Shown here piece after piece: positions 1 to 13,656 of a DNA stretch of 64,000 nt. This stretch comes from Diprion similis. Its lineage: Eukaryota; Arthropoda; Insecta; Hymenoptera; Diprionidae. Each line of letters begins with the position of its first letter. The first letter of the stretch is position 1. The notes under the pieces are model-generated. The model did not search any database. It worked only from the letters and a program-made list of their open reading frames with translations, and had not been told where the DNA came from. The position numbers were made by a program, and so were the translations under genes. The stretch lies in NCBI RefSeq assembly GCF_021155765.1, contig NC_060111.1, forward strand, positions 372,001 through 436,000, in the 5' to 3' direction.

Positions 1-32
1 GGCAATCGTTAGTGTTTCAATAAGACGAGGTT

Positions 33-224
33 GAAGTTAGTAACGTTACCGTAACGAAACATTGCCGGTAATAATTACTATTTTCTTATTTTTACAATCG
101 TATTGAAGGATCGAAGATTGCGAAATATGCATACGTTTTGTTTTATTACGGTTTACTCAATTTCAAACACTTTTTTTAAATCGCCAAGTAACAACGGTTT
201 CTCTTCCTCAGTACGAATCGTTAC
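33..224 (+). mobile_element. MITE-like element, copy 1
   Basis: A short non-coding element. Its left end, at 33-57, reads gaagttagtaacgttaccg followed by taacga. Near its right end is gaatcgttac (215-224), which partly mirrors the left end. The interior contains ggtttactcaatttcaaac, which matches ggtttactaaatttcaaac in the copy at 52.6-53.0 kb and the reverse complement of sequence at 47.7 kb. No coding capacity is visible. A fragment with the same left terminus (aagttcgtaacgttaatg) lies at 631-659. The boundaries are approximate because the target-site duplication could not be defined. Confidence 0.45.
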
Positions 225-1260
225 ACAATTACACATAATATGCAATAATATTTATATACATATACATGATACGGATTGACGGAATTTTATGCCCAAGGCG
301 GAGGGAGGAAAGTTTGTTTTTTTAATTTTTCTTTACTGTAATGCCACAGCGTACGAGGTTCAAGTGGATCGCGTGTTACAGGGTTGGCTTAGTTAGCAGC
401 GCCTCTACACATACGTCGAAACGAAAGTACACACGCATCACGTCTCTACTATACCGGAGTTGTTGAAAATTCTGAGAAACAATGCGGTAGGAATGCAGTC
501 TTGTCGCAAAGATGCTGACAAGCTTTACTGTCCCCAGCCTTTGCTTCACTGCGCGCGTGACGATGTCGTCTAGTCCTATAACGTCTATCCGCACCATCGT
601 GGAGCCAGTTCAATAATAATTAAAGATAGTCAAGTTCGTAACGTTAATGTAACGATTCGTTTTTAGGAGAAATCATTATTTCGCATAACCGTAGGATCGT
701 CTTAAATTGACTGATATAGTATTCAAAATCAAAGTCTATATTTATATTATAGAAATTAAACAGCTCTAAGGTCGGTTATAAATTTTAAAAACTATGATTT
801 TATTTTCAATATTTCGTTACATTCATCTTGCTAACTTAAATCTGATAATAATTAGTGATTGGCTGGACTCGCACAGTTTATCAATTCGTCATTCGTCACG
901 CGATCTAATTAACGAATGACACAATAGCAGCTAGGTCACGCGGCGAGAGAGGAAATGACTATAAATCTCTTAATTGACGGATATATTTCTTTTTTTCTTA
1001 CATTCCATTCCATTAGTCCGAAATGTATAATTGAGTCGATTGTTTGGAACTCAATTTAATTTCAATTATTCAGTTTTAGTTGTTCAATAATAAATGTATA
1101 TCATATATTGTGTGTATATATATATTTGAGGAATGATATAGCGGAGTTTTTAAGTTCGCTCATTGCCTGTTTCGTTTTATAGGCAGCGGGGCACTGCCTT
1201 TTACGTATATCTCGCAATATAACATGTCCTATCTCGATTTAATTTGTCGCTATACATATT

Positions 1261-1282
1261 ATATATATATATATATATAATA

Positions 1283-1313
<31 letters not shown>
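1261..1313. repeat. (TA)n-(CA)n microsatellite
   Basis: An alternating AT tract interrupted by taataa, running directly into about seven CA units. The AT part is self-complementary and could extrude as a hairpin. Confidence 0.9.
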
Positions 1314-3369
1314 TTCGGGTCTGACCGAAGCTTGTGTGGGATTCAAACACCTATCAATGTGTATGTAATATATATATATGTCAGAAGATGTTTGCTCGGC
1401 ATGCTTACGACACTTTACGGTAGCCTCCTTTATCCTCACCTTATTCTTATTATTCTTATTCTTATTTCTTTATACCTACCCATACACGCGCGCATCTTAC
1501 CTGATTGTGAGATGTAACGTGTATCCAATACCGATTCGGTATTGCAGCGTTCGTTCGTCGTGGGCGTGCTGTTTCGTATATACACGCATTTTACGGTGCG
1601 CAGGGCGGACGTGCGTATTAATGCCTGCCTCTTTCCTCCGACTTGCCGGTCCGATTTTATGCGTGACGTAGGTGCAGCGAGCACGTCTTATACGAAGGTG
1701 GTATAAATTTGTAATAAGGTAGGTAGGTGAAACGGAACAGGGGGAGAGGTGATAGCCTATAAATCTTTCGGTTCTTGTCCCATTCAAATGAAAATGGTTT
1801 GTGTGTTTTTTTTTTTAAACAATGAAAAAAATTCTCGATTCTCCTTACTGTTTATAGATTTTATTTGTTTGTTCGTTAATTCAACGTTGGCGATTCTTTA
1901 TTAGAATATTGTTCTGGCGACAGTTCGTCGTGTTTTCTACTCTTTCTCCTTCGTCAGTTCCTTCTCTCCTTCCTTTCCTCTTTTTCGAGTCATGTAACAG
2001 AGTATATAAGTATAGGTATAAGGTACAGGTGTAACATATTCGTATCGAATTACAAGAAACTCGACTTTCTGTACATATAGGGGCCATAGACACATGAGAT
2101 GGGTAACGATGCGTGTGACGTTACTTATACGCACAGTATGATGTATATATATAACCTATGTACGCGACGACGCTCCCACCACCAGCGGCGTAACCTTATA
2201 TCCTTGAAACAGAAATTTAAGCATCTACGCCTTTTTAACTCCGTGGTGCAGTGCGGGCTAATTATTACTCTCCACGACGGCGTCAAGTCGGTGCTGAGGT
2301 GGTTCGGTTTTCGCAGTTTTTGTAACTATCGATCAATGACGTTTCTCCATGTTTTTACAGTTCTACGTATAATACGTATAATCTATACGTTTCTACATCC
2401 ATTATCCGAGGACTCTTATTTCTAGGCGCGACGAGCTTAACGAACACCTCGGTTTCTACTCCGACTTACACAGCTGTTGTTCCTAGGTATTACGTAGGTG
2501 CAGTATGCGGTATATTTAAAATAATTGTTCGGAATTTATGTATTGAATTCTTTCAGCGTCCAGCGGTATAAGTATAAATAGGTATATATATGTGTGTAAT
2601 TTCATGCTGCGTAGATGTTCAAGTTCACCGTTCACTTCAGATGGGAACTATCATTTTGTCGGGCGATGATAGTATTAGGACATACTTTATTACAGACAGA
2701 ATTCACTTCATCCACACGCGGCTAACCCACAAACTTCTTCAGATATGGTACACCCACGTGACGTACAGTGTAACTGTAGCCGTGGTTGATCGGGCATTTG
2801 CAGGGAGGAGCTGCGAAAAGGAAAGGCGGAGGACGAAGACCTTATACATAGATACTACATACATACTACATACATAGGTACATAGCTTCGGAAAGAAACT
2901 AGTGAACTTTTCATGCTGACTCGCGACGATTCTCGTAAACATACATCGACATATATATATGTATATGTATATAATCTACCTATATGTATATGCGCGTACA
3001 TTGATTTACAAACGTGTGTTGGACTGCGGGAGAGGAAATTCGCTACTACGAATGCGTGGCTGCGCATGTTTTATGTGTACCTGCATGGAGGTATAAGATA
3101 TAAGTTTCTAGTTGGCAGATGGACCAGGTTCGTGTATTATTTTTCCTTGCAGTCGTCTGCGATGGCGGTGGTCCAAGTGACCTTTATACATAAGGTACTC
3201 GTGGAAGAGAGGAAAAGAGAGAAGAAGAAAGAGGCATGACGAGACCATCCTCCCAACCCCACCCTACAATATCACGAACTTTCGCTGCTTACGCGGATTC
3301 TCTGACTCACGCGATCTGTTGAATCACTCGCGTTATTACACGAATCGTCGACTCTTCTTAGTCGTCACG

Positions 3370-3396
3370 TTTTTTTTTTTTTTTTTTTTTTTTTTT
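3370..3396. repeat. Poly-T tract (27 T)
   Basis: An uninterrupted run of 27 T on the + strand. On the - strand it would be a poly-A tail, so a degraded retroposed end is conceivable. No retrotransposon body was recognised beside it. Confidence 0.85.
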
Positions 3397-3522
3397 GGAA
3401 AGAATAAAGTCCGTTTTAATATGTGTAGTGAAAAAAATCTCACGAAGAATAGCATGGGATGGATTTAACAGCCATGAATAAATCGAGTCAGCACCGTCAC
3501 AGGTTCTCGAATTGTAATTCGT

Positions 3523-3984
3523 ATGGGGCATTCCACGCCAAACCAACTGGTCATCGGCTTGATCCCCTGGGATTATGATGACCAATGGATTTTTTTTTTT
3601 TGGTTGCATGGATCGAAAATAATACCTGTAATTTTTCGTAATTTTTCCGCCATTTTGTAAAAGTGTGGCGACCTTATGCACGAAGTGAGGAAATATCCTC
3701 GACACGAAGATGGACATTTTTAAAATCCATGAAATTTTTTTTTGTAAAATCACGGAGATAAAACAAATTTTTATTCCAAGGTTCCAAAATGGGATGAGAT
3801 GCTAAATATATATATATATTTTTTTTATTTTTGTTTTTCAACAAAAAAACAAAAACTTGTTTTCTAGGAATATATTTTTAGCTATGGTTTCGAGGATATC
3901 TCCTCGGTTAATGAGGTCGTCACACTTTTGCAAAAATTTCGAAAAATTGAAATTCGATCGATAATTTGACGTGGAATGCCCCAT
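3523..3984. mobile_element. Foldback/TIR element with long inverted arms
   Basis: The left terminus is atggggcattccacgccaaa and the right terminus is the inverse, tttgacgtggaatgccccat. The inverted similarity continues inside. The left arm near 3630-3710 (atttttcgtaatttttc, then gtgtggcgacct, then gaggaaatatcctcg) pairs with the right arm near 3885-3960 (cgaggatatctcctc, then gaggtcgtcacac, then aaatttcgaaaaattg) in reverse complement, with a small insertion on the left. It has no open frame of note, so it is a non-autonomous hairpin-type element of about 462 bp. No clear target-site duplication was found. Confidence 0.6.
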
Positions 3985-5707
3985 GTGTACTTACGATATT
4001 CAGACCAACATAGCGGGTTGTTGCTAAATTCTGTAACCGTTGCCTAATCCTCGACTCTTGAAAACCACTCCATCGTGGTATCAAAATGCCAAACTATAAA
4101 ATATAATATAATATAAGACGACGTACGTGTGTGCGTTATTTTTTGTTCCTACTTTAAATTCGAATTGTAACAGATCGTGCGTCAGCCACTGAAAGTGAGG
4201 AGAATAATTTGATACGTTTGTGTTTAATTAAGGCGATACGCGTCGTGAGTCGAGATGAGGCGAGATCTCATAAGGAGCGTCCTTCGCGCGGCTCGAGAAT
4301 CTCGCGCAATCAAGTCTCACTCGCAATCAGCTGTCAAGGTCCGTACGCCGTGCCTTTCAGCCATCGTCTGTACGTCGAATCTACCATATACCTACATCCG
4401 ATACTAGGGTGGTTCGTTTTTCGCAATTTTTTATTTTTTTTTTGCAAAGTTACCCCCAAATTTGGAAGTCATTATTTCTAGTATATTATACGTACGTGTT
4501 CGCTGCGATTCGGTCGGTGAGCTCATTTGACGCACGCGGTTATTCGACAAATAATTCATGACTTCACTTGACCAATCTGGTGTGTTTATTTATGAGAAAA
4601 ATTTGTCGTTGCTCAGCACGTATGCATGTGTTTGGATGTTCGTATGGATATGCGTGAGGTATGCAATTAGCGGTCAGTACAATGATAATAATAAACGAAC
4701 TCTTCACTTAGTAGGTTTATGTTACGTGACATGAGGATTGTTATTGAACTTGATTAAATTGCATCGCATCAGCTTTTCATCGGACTGAACGTGTTGCGCT
4801 TACATATGTATGCATGCACTCGTCGTGATGCACGATTACATATTTAATTGGTTTATGTGACCGTCGGTGTGACATTGTAGGTACGTTTATTAAATGGCTA
4901 GATTAGATAAGGATCAACAATATGCGCCTCAAAGAAAGTACGCTTGTCGTACAAAATATTATTGTACAATGCTTGGGAAAATGCAGTTTTCCCAACTTTT
5001 CGTCAATATTCTTTCTAATTTCTTTCACCTCGACGGTGGTGACGATAAGACTATTTTTTTTCTCGTTTCTCCGACCGCGTATCGTCTTAACTAAAATATA
5101 TTATCTACGTATAATTTTTTATCTTATCAGTATAGATATACGCGTCCAATACTTAGACACATACCTGCCGTTCATTTATTTTTCTTTCCATATGAATTGA
5201 TGTGTTTGCTGCTGCGGTTTCGTTGACTAATTTTATGTCGCTACGTACATTACTGATTTCTCGCTTTTAGTATTAACACAACGTGTGATATGTAATATTT
5301 ATAAATTTTATATAATAATAATTTATAAGGCGCGTATATTATATACATACAACTGATCGTTGCTTCGTTAAAAATTAATAATATACAAACATGACTAGAT
5401 ATTTACGTTTGACTTTATGGATTCTTTCGACATTCCCCAACCAATATGTATAATTATGTATATACGCGTAGGCTGTATGCTTGTATAATGTCAATATCGT
5501 GCATGTGCACACGTAGGTATATTTTGTTGGTATATCGATGGTGCAGCAGCGTAGGCGAATCTGTGCCGGCCTCCATTCACTCGCTACTCCTAGACGACTC
5601 GCTTTCCTCTCCATTCATGGTGCTGCTTACTATTGCCGATGGATAGAATTAACGCTCTCTTACACCGCGCGCCAGCATGGCCGAGATTCGCCAGCTGCCA
5701 ATAGTAG

Positions 5708-5740
5708 CATTATCATTATCATTATCATTATCATTATCAT
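5708..5740. repeat. (CATTAT)n microsatellite
   Basis: Five to six head-to-tail copies of a 6-bp CATTAT unit. Confidence 0.9.
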
Positions 5741-6347
5741 TGTTATTATCATACACGTTGTATGGTGGTTAAATATTAAATTTGAAAAGATATGCGGATA
5801 ACGAGAGTTCACCGAGTTTTCCCGAATCTTTTTATTATACATTTAACAGAAACAAAGAATAAAGATGAAGATTTGCATATTGGATCATACAACGCGGTAA
5901 GAAATTATTTATCACTTGTATTGCGTGTTTGCTTTTTCCTACAACCTGTATATGAGAAAAATCTCTTATAAAATTACGTACATCGTTCTAATTACTAATT
6001 AAGTTCTAATTAATACGTTAATACGTACAGGTTCTAACATTACAACTACATCATGGAATATTTTTGTTTTTCATTGTCTGTATGTATCATATACGGTATA
6101 TAATGGTTGTCACGTTCTTTAACAACGTATTTTCACATCGTATATCCTTATATACGTATTCTTGCGAGATTTCCATACGCGGTATAATACTTTCATACGC
6201 TTATGCGATAAACATTGCAGGAAGTTGCGGCAAGGCGAAAAAGTCGTCGTGACGTCAGTTACTAACAGGAAACTAATGACACATAAACGTGAAGAGACGC
6301 GTTCAAAAAAATGCATTACCACCAACGGCACGACCGGCAGTCGTCGT

Positions 6348-6352
6348 CATCG

Positions 6353-6403
<51 letters not shown>
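6348..6403. repeat. (CAT)n microsatellite
   Basis: About 18 CAT units, with one CGT interruption at the left. In one + frame this reads as a poly-histidine run, but the surrounding frame shows no protein-like features, so it is treated as a simple repeat. Confidence 0.9.
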
Positions 6404-7543
6404 CATCAGCATTTATGTACAGTGCGTCGAAAAATAAATTTACCGACTACAAATAACGATCAAAGAATGAAGAGAAACTTATACATTTGAAAAACAAAAA
6501 ATCGCTATAGACTTTGTAAAATTCGATGTCGGACTTGTACAAATTTATACGAATTTCACTTTGAATAGAAAAATTTACGCGAATTTTAGTAGAAGTAGCC
6601 AGTTTTTGCAACAGTATAACGTGTAATATTTAAAAATAAAAAGGGAATGTAATGAAGGAGGAATTAAGTGGTTTTCGCTTCTGAAATTTACCACATCTCC
6701 TTCGATTTTCCTTCGTACACGTATAATGCATGACAACGAGTTCAATCCCCTTCGAAACGATAAGATTAAGGCTACTATATATAGCGGTTCCTCCGCAACC
6801 CCGCAGCGGCAGCAGAAACGCCATCGGCTCCAATATACTCGGAGAGACTATAATAATACAGATTTATTTATACAGCTCAATCGAGACAACACTCGAATTG
6901 GCTAAAATGTGTAATTTATATAAACGACATGAAAGACGGGGAAATTTATCCTGCACGCGTGTACGCATGTTACAGTGATATCAATGTAAATGCCTGTTTA
7001 AAGTATTTATACCGGAAGTTAATTTTTTTTCTTCGACACTGCTCGATACAATGTTATGTGGAAATATATTAGTTTTGCGTAATACTGAATAGGATGTCGT
7101 GGTTTTCTTTGTCCGTGTCAGAGATTGCGATTCTGGTTTCAAGTTACTGCGCGTAATAGAATGCGGTTCCATTCAACAGAAATTAGTTCTACAAAGCAAA
7201 TGTTCTCTACGGAATATGTGATTCAGAAATAATTTTTCACAGAATTTTCTTACATATGATATTAATGTATAGTTCTTGCTGATCTATTTATATAAGTCCT
7301 TTAGTATCTTATATATTATATTTCAGATCAAGCCTGAGATTAGACAAAAAAGTAATAAGAATTAAGAAAATTGAATCTGAAATACGTCATGCATAGTAAT
7401 TAATGAATTTTGTCACCACGGGTGCAAAATATTCAGTTACACGTATTACAGCAACAAATCTACTTGTTTATCTCTCTCTCTTTCTCTCGGCGTGTGATAT
7501 ATATACATATATAGGTAAACGCCCCTGGTGCACCACTGATTTC

Positions 7544-7544
<1 letters not shown>

Positions 7545-7576
<32 letters not shown>
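7545..7576. repeat. (GT)16 microsatellite
   Basis: Sixteen uninterrupted GT units, followed by a degenerate GTCTGTCT tail. Confidence 0.9.
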
Positions 7577-7578
<2 letters not shown>

Positions 7579-10500
7579 GTCTGTCTGCCCGCCTGTGTGA
7601 AAGATAGGAAAATGGGAGCGTCGAAGGGTGAAATCGATTATGTTTGAAGTTTGTTCGGTCTTCCGTTTCGGTTCGACCTACCTTTCATACTTACGTGAAT
7701 TCCTACTTTATACACGACGTGCACCTTGGACGTAGCAAACAGACTAATTATAATTTCCAAATTATCCGGATGAAAACGATTAAAGGAAATTACGGTAATC
7801 AGCAGACTGTAGAGATTTTTTACAAAGGGGAGTCGCGATCGTGGTGAGGTGAGTGGACCTGAAAAGAAAAAGAAAAGTTTTCGCACGAGATTCAAATATT
7901 ACACACAAGTAGATTGAAGAACAAGTTTTGGACATTAATACGCAGCAAGGGGCAGAGTCCGGACGACCCTGTGCTATAAATATTATTCATACCGACCCAG
8001 TTTTATCAGCAAGGGGAATAAGAAAAATCTATGCCAGCCGAATTTATCTTTGGAAAATGACGCCGCGACGCCGACCATCGTCTAGATCTCGTTGCTGCCG
8101 CTCTACGGGATTGAAAGGAATATATTATTGCTGTAGGTCGCTTTGATGGCGAGCGAGAGATATCTCGTAAGTCGTCATCAGTCAACGGTTAAAAAAAAAA
8201 AATCTCGCTACAGTCGTACTATAATATAGTATACGCGTATTGTGGCGATGGAAAATTATTTAGGCAATAATTGTTACTGTAATAAAATGATATCGTTACC
8301 CTGTTTTTTCTCTGTCTTTATAAAATTTGAAGAAAAACATAAAGTTCTTGAACTATAGAGGACATTTTTTTCGTTCGCAGAAAATAGAGGGAAAGGAGAA
8401 GCAAAAAAATGATATTTTATAGGTGCACCCGAGGGTATACCTTATATACCTATATTTATATACATACTGTGACAATGGGTCGAGATGGTATTTCCCGTAG
8501 GTTGGTCGGTACGGAATAAGTAGGTCAGACGGTTCTTCTACTGCTACGTGTAATATAGCCTTTCTAGCCGCGCTATGATCCTGCAGACGCGAAGCTGCTG
8601 TCCCCTAATTGGTTTGAATATAATTGGGTCGCAAAAGGACTAAACGCCGTCCTTGAATCCTGTACAAAGCACAACCACTCCGTGCCTCTGCAATGGGTAC
8701 GACAGGGTATAGCTAGTGCTAGTATACGTGGTATAATAACTTGGGGTTTTTTCATCTTGAGTATTGAGTATTTCACGGTCCTTTTATTATTTCATCGCAG
8801 CTTTGAACGCGCGAATCCGTTTTTCAACCCTCCGACGCGTGAAACTCCCTTCATTGTTTTCGGTTCCATGATTGTTTGAGGGACGTGGGGAGAATATTGT
8901 TGGGTGTACCTTGTCATTATAATTGGGCAAGATCTTATTTCCTTTTTTCTCTCGTGGTGGTTTTTGCTACTGAACACATGCAATGACAACTCATCATGTT
9001 CATATTTGAATTCATCTTATAGGTATATATTACGTGCGTTTTCATAGCGCATGGCAAATTTCGCAGTATAACACCAGTGCGTGTCAGACGTGGCGGTGAA
9101 ACTATTCCAGATAGAACTACGAATGATCATCTCCGGTCGCGCCCTCGGCTAGCCTCGCGATTCAGCATCACAAAATAGCCTATCCTAGCCGTTTCTGAAC
9201 AGGCTAACGCGCACCGATCACGTCAGGCCCTCCAAATGTCGTTGGCATTGTTCAGTCGCCGCCATTGCATACACGCCTCGTTGATTCTTCGAATCTAGAA
9301 ACTTGAATACAAGAGTATATAGACCTAGTTTTAAACGTACATATTTTTAAACTTTGAGAATCTAGTTTTATCGTGGGAGTCTTTTCAATGCCCATGCCGT
9401 AAAAAAGAATAATCGGGTCGGTTCGTCGTAGCGAGGCACGCTGCACCCACCGTCGTTCTAAATCCTAATATATCCTTGGGGTTATGATCGATATTCGATT
9501 TCTCTGACAAGTCGACGCGTGCCTGATCTGCATCGTAAATGCTATCACACTGCAGAGATGAAATTCAATCCATAAGTTAGACGTTATATAGGTATGTATA
9601 GTAAAACAAATAAAATAAAATACACCCTCACCCACGTAAATAATTTTTTTTTTTTTTTCACTTTTCATTCATTCTTCTTCGCTCCATTTTATATACATAA
9701 AGTTTAAATCACTGCGGGGTTGCATTGGCTAGGCTCTTGGAACGCGTTGTCATGTTATATTATACGGGCATGACTTATAGAATAATACACGTAGCACCGA
9801 AGCACGCCGAGCTATTCTTTTATCGACCTATTGAAATTCATTGGAGTTGATGGTTTTTAATTATGGCTAGTTTTTATTTATCTTCACTGCCCCAGGAGGC
9901 TATAGGACATTCGAGTGTGTAAGAGAGCTTTTCATCGTGCAGCCAGTCCGCTGCCATTATGCTGCCGTTAGCTGCTCGCTCGTTGTCATTGTCACACTTG
10001 TACCTGCAAGCGTACACCGACGTTACACCATTGCACCCCATTGCGCACGTGTACCACATGGCTCCATCAACGATATATCCAACTGTCAAACGCTCTTCGA
10101 CATTTACTTACAGAGAACAGGATGAATTTTATTCCTACTGACGGCAAGTTTTGGAAATGCCTCGTTGAGGAGCAGATTTTTTTTTACCATAACTTAACGA
10201 CACTCGATACTATCCGTAATTATATGGCTTACTGTAACGTACTACAGTTATTTTTTTTCTGCTATACACACACACATACGAGAGTATTTATCCGATATAC
10301 ACGCAACTCGGTAAAAGACGATAACTAAAGTCCAACTCTTTTTGATGCCTATGCGTCGTGTGTCAAAGTACATGAGAACGAGGACCCGTTACGCGCGGCT
10401 TATGGATGTAACTGATGCTTCATCGAAACACGCCCCCGAGATTATCAACGTTCGATGATAAATGATGACATTATTTATGGCGGAAGGGTGCGCTTATGTC

Positions 10501-11158
10501 TTATCTTAACGGCCGTGCACCGCACGCGTTATATCGGCTGTGCCATATACCTACACATTTGCAAGTTTTTTTTTCACCATATATGTCGTACCTATTGTGT
10601 AGATGTACATGTATACCTTACGTAAGATTAGTTTACAATCGGCTAGTTTATATAATCGTTAAGAATAATGTGTTTACCCGAAATTCGATCAACGTTCGTC
10701 AAGTAATATTTAATTATTCGCGTCGTCTGCTATCGCGGATGCCGCGTTGGAATCGTATATATTCCAGTCCATTTGCGGCGTGTACGTATAACGTGATAAT
10801 AAAGGCGCTTAACGTCCCCGCATATACGGGATGTGAGTCAGTCTTTATTTTAGAAGACATATAAACCCGCGTTTTACTGTATCATCATCACCTCCCTACT
10901 ATTCTCCTCAGTCGACGCGACAATGGTTAATTCTGAAGTAAGAATCAGGTGTAACGAAATGCGGCTTGGGAATTACACACCAGTTAACGTGTTATACCTA
11001 CATGCTACACATATAGGTACTGCATACATGCATATAATATATCTATTGAACGGAGGTGTAGATCCATGAATTGTATTACAACGTCATCGCGTATATGTAT
11101 AAAATAGTGCAGAGGAATTGGATCATCGTGGATGACGCCAAGATGAGACGCTGGAGGC

Positions 11159-11204
11159 GTTGTTGTTGTTTTTGTTGTTGTTATTGTTATTGTTATTGTT
11201 ATTA
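11159..11204. repeat. (TTG)n/(TTATTG)n microsatellite
   Basis: A T/G-rich tract of TTG units grading into TTATTG units. Short CTG-rich runs follow at 11278-11312. Confidence 0.85.
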
Positions 11205-13629
11205 CTTATGCCAATTGTCGGCAGTGCGGTTATTACGCAAAAGCCTCAAGGTTCAAACAAATTGACCGCGGCGAGCTGCAGCTGCTGCTGCTGTCGCTGT
11301 TGCTGCTGCGAAGCGAGGTTGAAAATTGAAGAGAATAATTTCTCGTTTCGTGGAGAGTAGGCGAGAAAATTAAACGAATTGTTGTTGTTATTAATCCATT
11401 GGAGGAACTACAGAATTAATCTTAGTGATGACAAAACCGCAACTGAATCCTAACGTATAATCCTAAGATCTGATATGATAAATTCTAAAAATATCTGCCG
11501 GATGCAGAACTCTGCGGATTTCCTATCTGTCAATATAAAATTATCAAATTCCGCTGATTGTGAAATGCTGTTTGAAACGTCGACACGCGAAATTGGTATT
11601 TTAATTTTTTATGGTGAGGTATCTTTTGAAAATTCACACGGAATTATTGAACCAACCTTGATGCCAAATTAAGTTGGATTTATTTATGACATACATATAT
11701 AATATGCCAACATTTGAAATTGCCAAGTTTACTCAAGTCAATATCACGCGCCGCATAGCTATATCGGATTGATTTGCGGGGGTGGCGCGTGGGCCTCCGG
11801 CAGGCGCTGGACTTGCGTGTTAATGCATCCGTTAAATATGTTAAATAGGGCGTATGTGTTCCCTTCTACTCCCCCCCCCCTCTCACCCCACGCAACAGGT
11901 CCCGTCTCTCTTTTATACTCCCTTAGCTGCTCTCTATATTGTCATTGTCATTATAATTATTAAAGGAGCGACGACACGCCAATCTGACTCCCCTTTTCGG
12001 TTTTTGAATCAAAAATTTGATTGCAGGCATATAATCGTTTTAACGCTTAAAAAATACGCGTGGTGTGAATTATTTTAGAGCGTATCTGTGATGAATTTTT
12101 TTCAAGAAAAATCTGTTCTTCAAAGTTGTTGAAATAAATATCGTTATATATGTATATTTATTTATTTCTTTATGAAATTCTGATGTACATAATTGATGTG
12201 GTAGTGATAAGAAAAAAAATATATTAAATTCGATTCGTCACGTGTTTAAGGGGTTATAATATCTAACATTTTGTTCGCTGTATTTGTCGTTATAATATTT
12301 ACGATTGTAGGTTAAAAATTCTCTGTAGGATCGATAATTAAGTTTGCCGTTCTCTATATGAAATCCACGAATGACCCATTTTCAACAGTTTGTCTAACAT
12401 TTTTGTCGTTCGTTCGTCGTCGCTTTGAATTCATACGCAGGTAACACCGTGCCGGGAATAATTTCACGGACGGAAAGTTGAGCGAGTCGTAGCACACTTC
12501 ATTATTTTAGTTGTAATTATAATAATTAGCCACGAATTACGGAGGAGTGATGCGCGTCTTGCGAATCGCGAATACTTAAAACACGCGACGTATGTACGCA
12601 TACGTTGTACAATATTTTTCAGCGTATAATTCGTGCGTTAATTATAAAACCTAGGCATGTTATTATTCGCGTGCGAGGGAATTTAGCCATGGTATAGGAA
12701 TATTCGCGCATCTTTTATAATCCTTTATTAAAATAATGTTGCATCAGTATATCTACGTATACGTATCAACAAACAATATATAGATATCTAATTAGTAAAT
12801 TAAACGGAACAGATGAAAATAAAAGTTGAAATTCCTATATAAATAAAATTTTATATATAATTTTAATTTTATTCGATTTCAAGCGTACCTAATTAAAAAA
12901 AATTAAAAAGATGGGATGGAAAATAGTTCCTGAAGAAGAAAGACCGATTTGACTGCCGTTTGTTTGCACGAAAATGTGTATAAGTATAGCCGATAGCGCA
13001 ATGCCTGTGAACAACGACGCATATATCTTAAAATAAAGGTAGGAAATTGTTCGAACGTGTTCGTCATCGCCGTTTCCTGCTGCGGCTGGCTGCGGGATCG
13101 TTTACCAGCTTTACACGAATACACTAACAATAAGCCTGTCTCAGTTGCACGATTCGATCTTTGTATCGACGCCCTAGCTTTTATGCTCACAATCGGCTCC
13201 GGTTAATTCTTACCACACATAATTTTCCCGTCGCAAGCGTTTTTGCCAGCGTGTAATAGTGCGGTACAATTGCATATCAATAGTTGGCAACTAACGGCTT
13301 GGAATTTGGAAAGGAACTTTGCGTATCATGGGCTCCGGATTTTCGGAGAATATTATTCACCAATACTCGAATACTCCGGATTGGTGTTTTTATTATTCCA
13401 TCATTCATCGGCGAGATTTTTCTCCAAGAAATCGGATTTGAACTTTGCTTATTAGGCGCGAAATCCACGCAGCCATGTGATAATGTTACGGTATATATGC
13501 ACTGCGCCTATAACACGTGAAGCTACGTGGTTTTATTTATAACTTGGAGCTTGAGCGCATGCAGCTGCACGATGCAGCAACACGCTTTTAGAAATACCCT
13601 ACCGCATGCCTCAAGTCTCTGTACGTGCG

Positions 13630-13656
13630 GTAGGTAGGTAGGTAGGTAGGTAGGTA
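13630..13656. repeat. (GGTA)n microsatellite
   Basis: Six to seven tandem tagg/ggta tetranucleotide units. Confidence 0.9.

Larger units (their letters stand above)
1..8500. other. Gene-free stretch, left part
   Basis: No reading frame here resembles a known protein and the short frames show no coding character. The stretch is AT-rich and punctuated by simple repeats (TA/CA near 1.26-1.31 kb, a T run at 3.37 kb, CATTAT at 5.71 kb, CAT at 6.35 kb, GT at 7.55 kb). It carries copies of a short inverted-repeat element at its left end and a foldback element at 3.5-4.0 kb, both listed separately. It could be intergenic, or part of a long 5' intron of the kindlin gene, whose first coding exon was not found. 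A short motif (ggtggttcg followed by ttttcgcaatt or a close variant) occurs near 2.30 and 4.41 kb and may be another degraded dispersed repeat. Confidence 0.6.

Noticed and set aside
6162..6437. Poly-histidine protein frame
   Set aside because: The His run is just the (CAT)n microsatellite; the flanks have no protein-like features.
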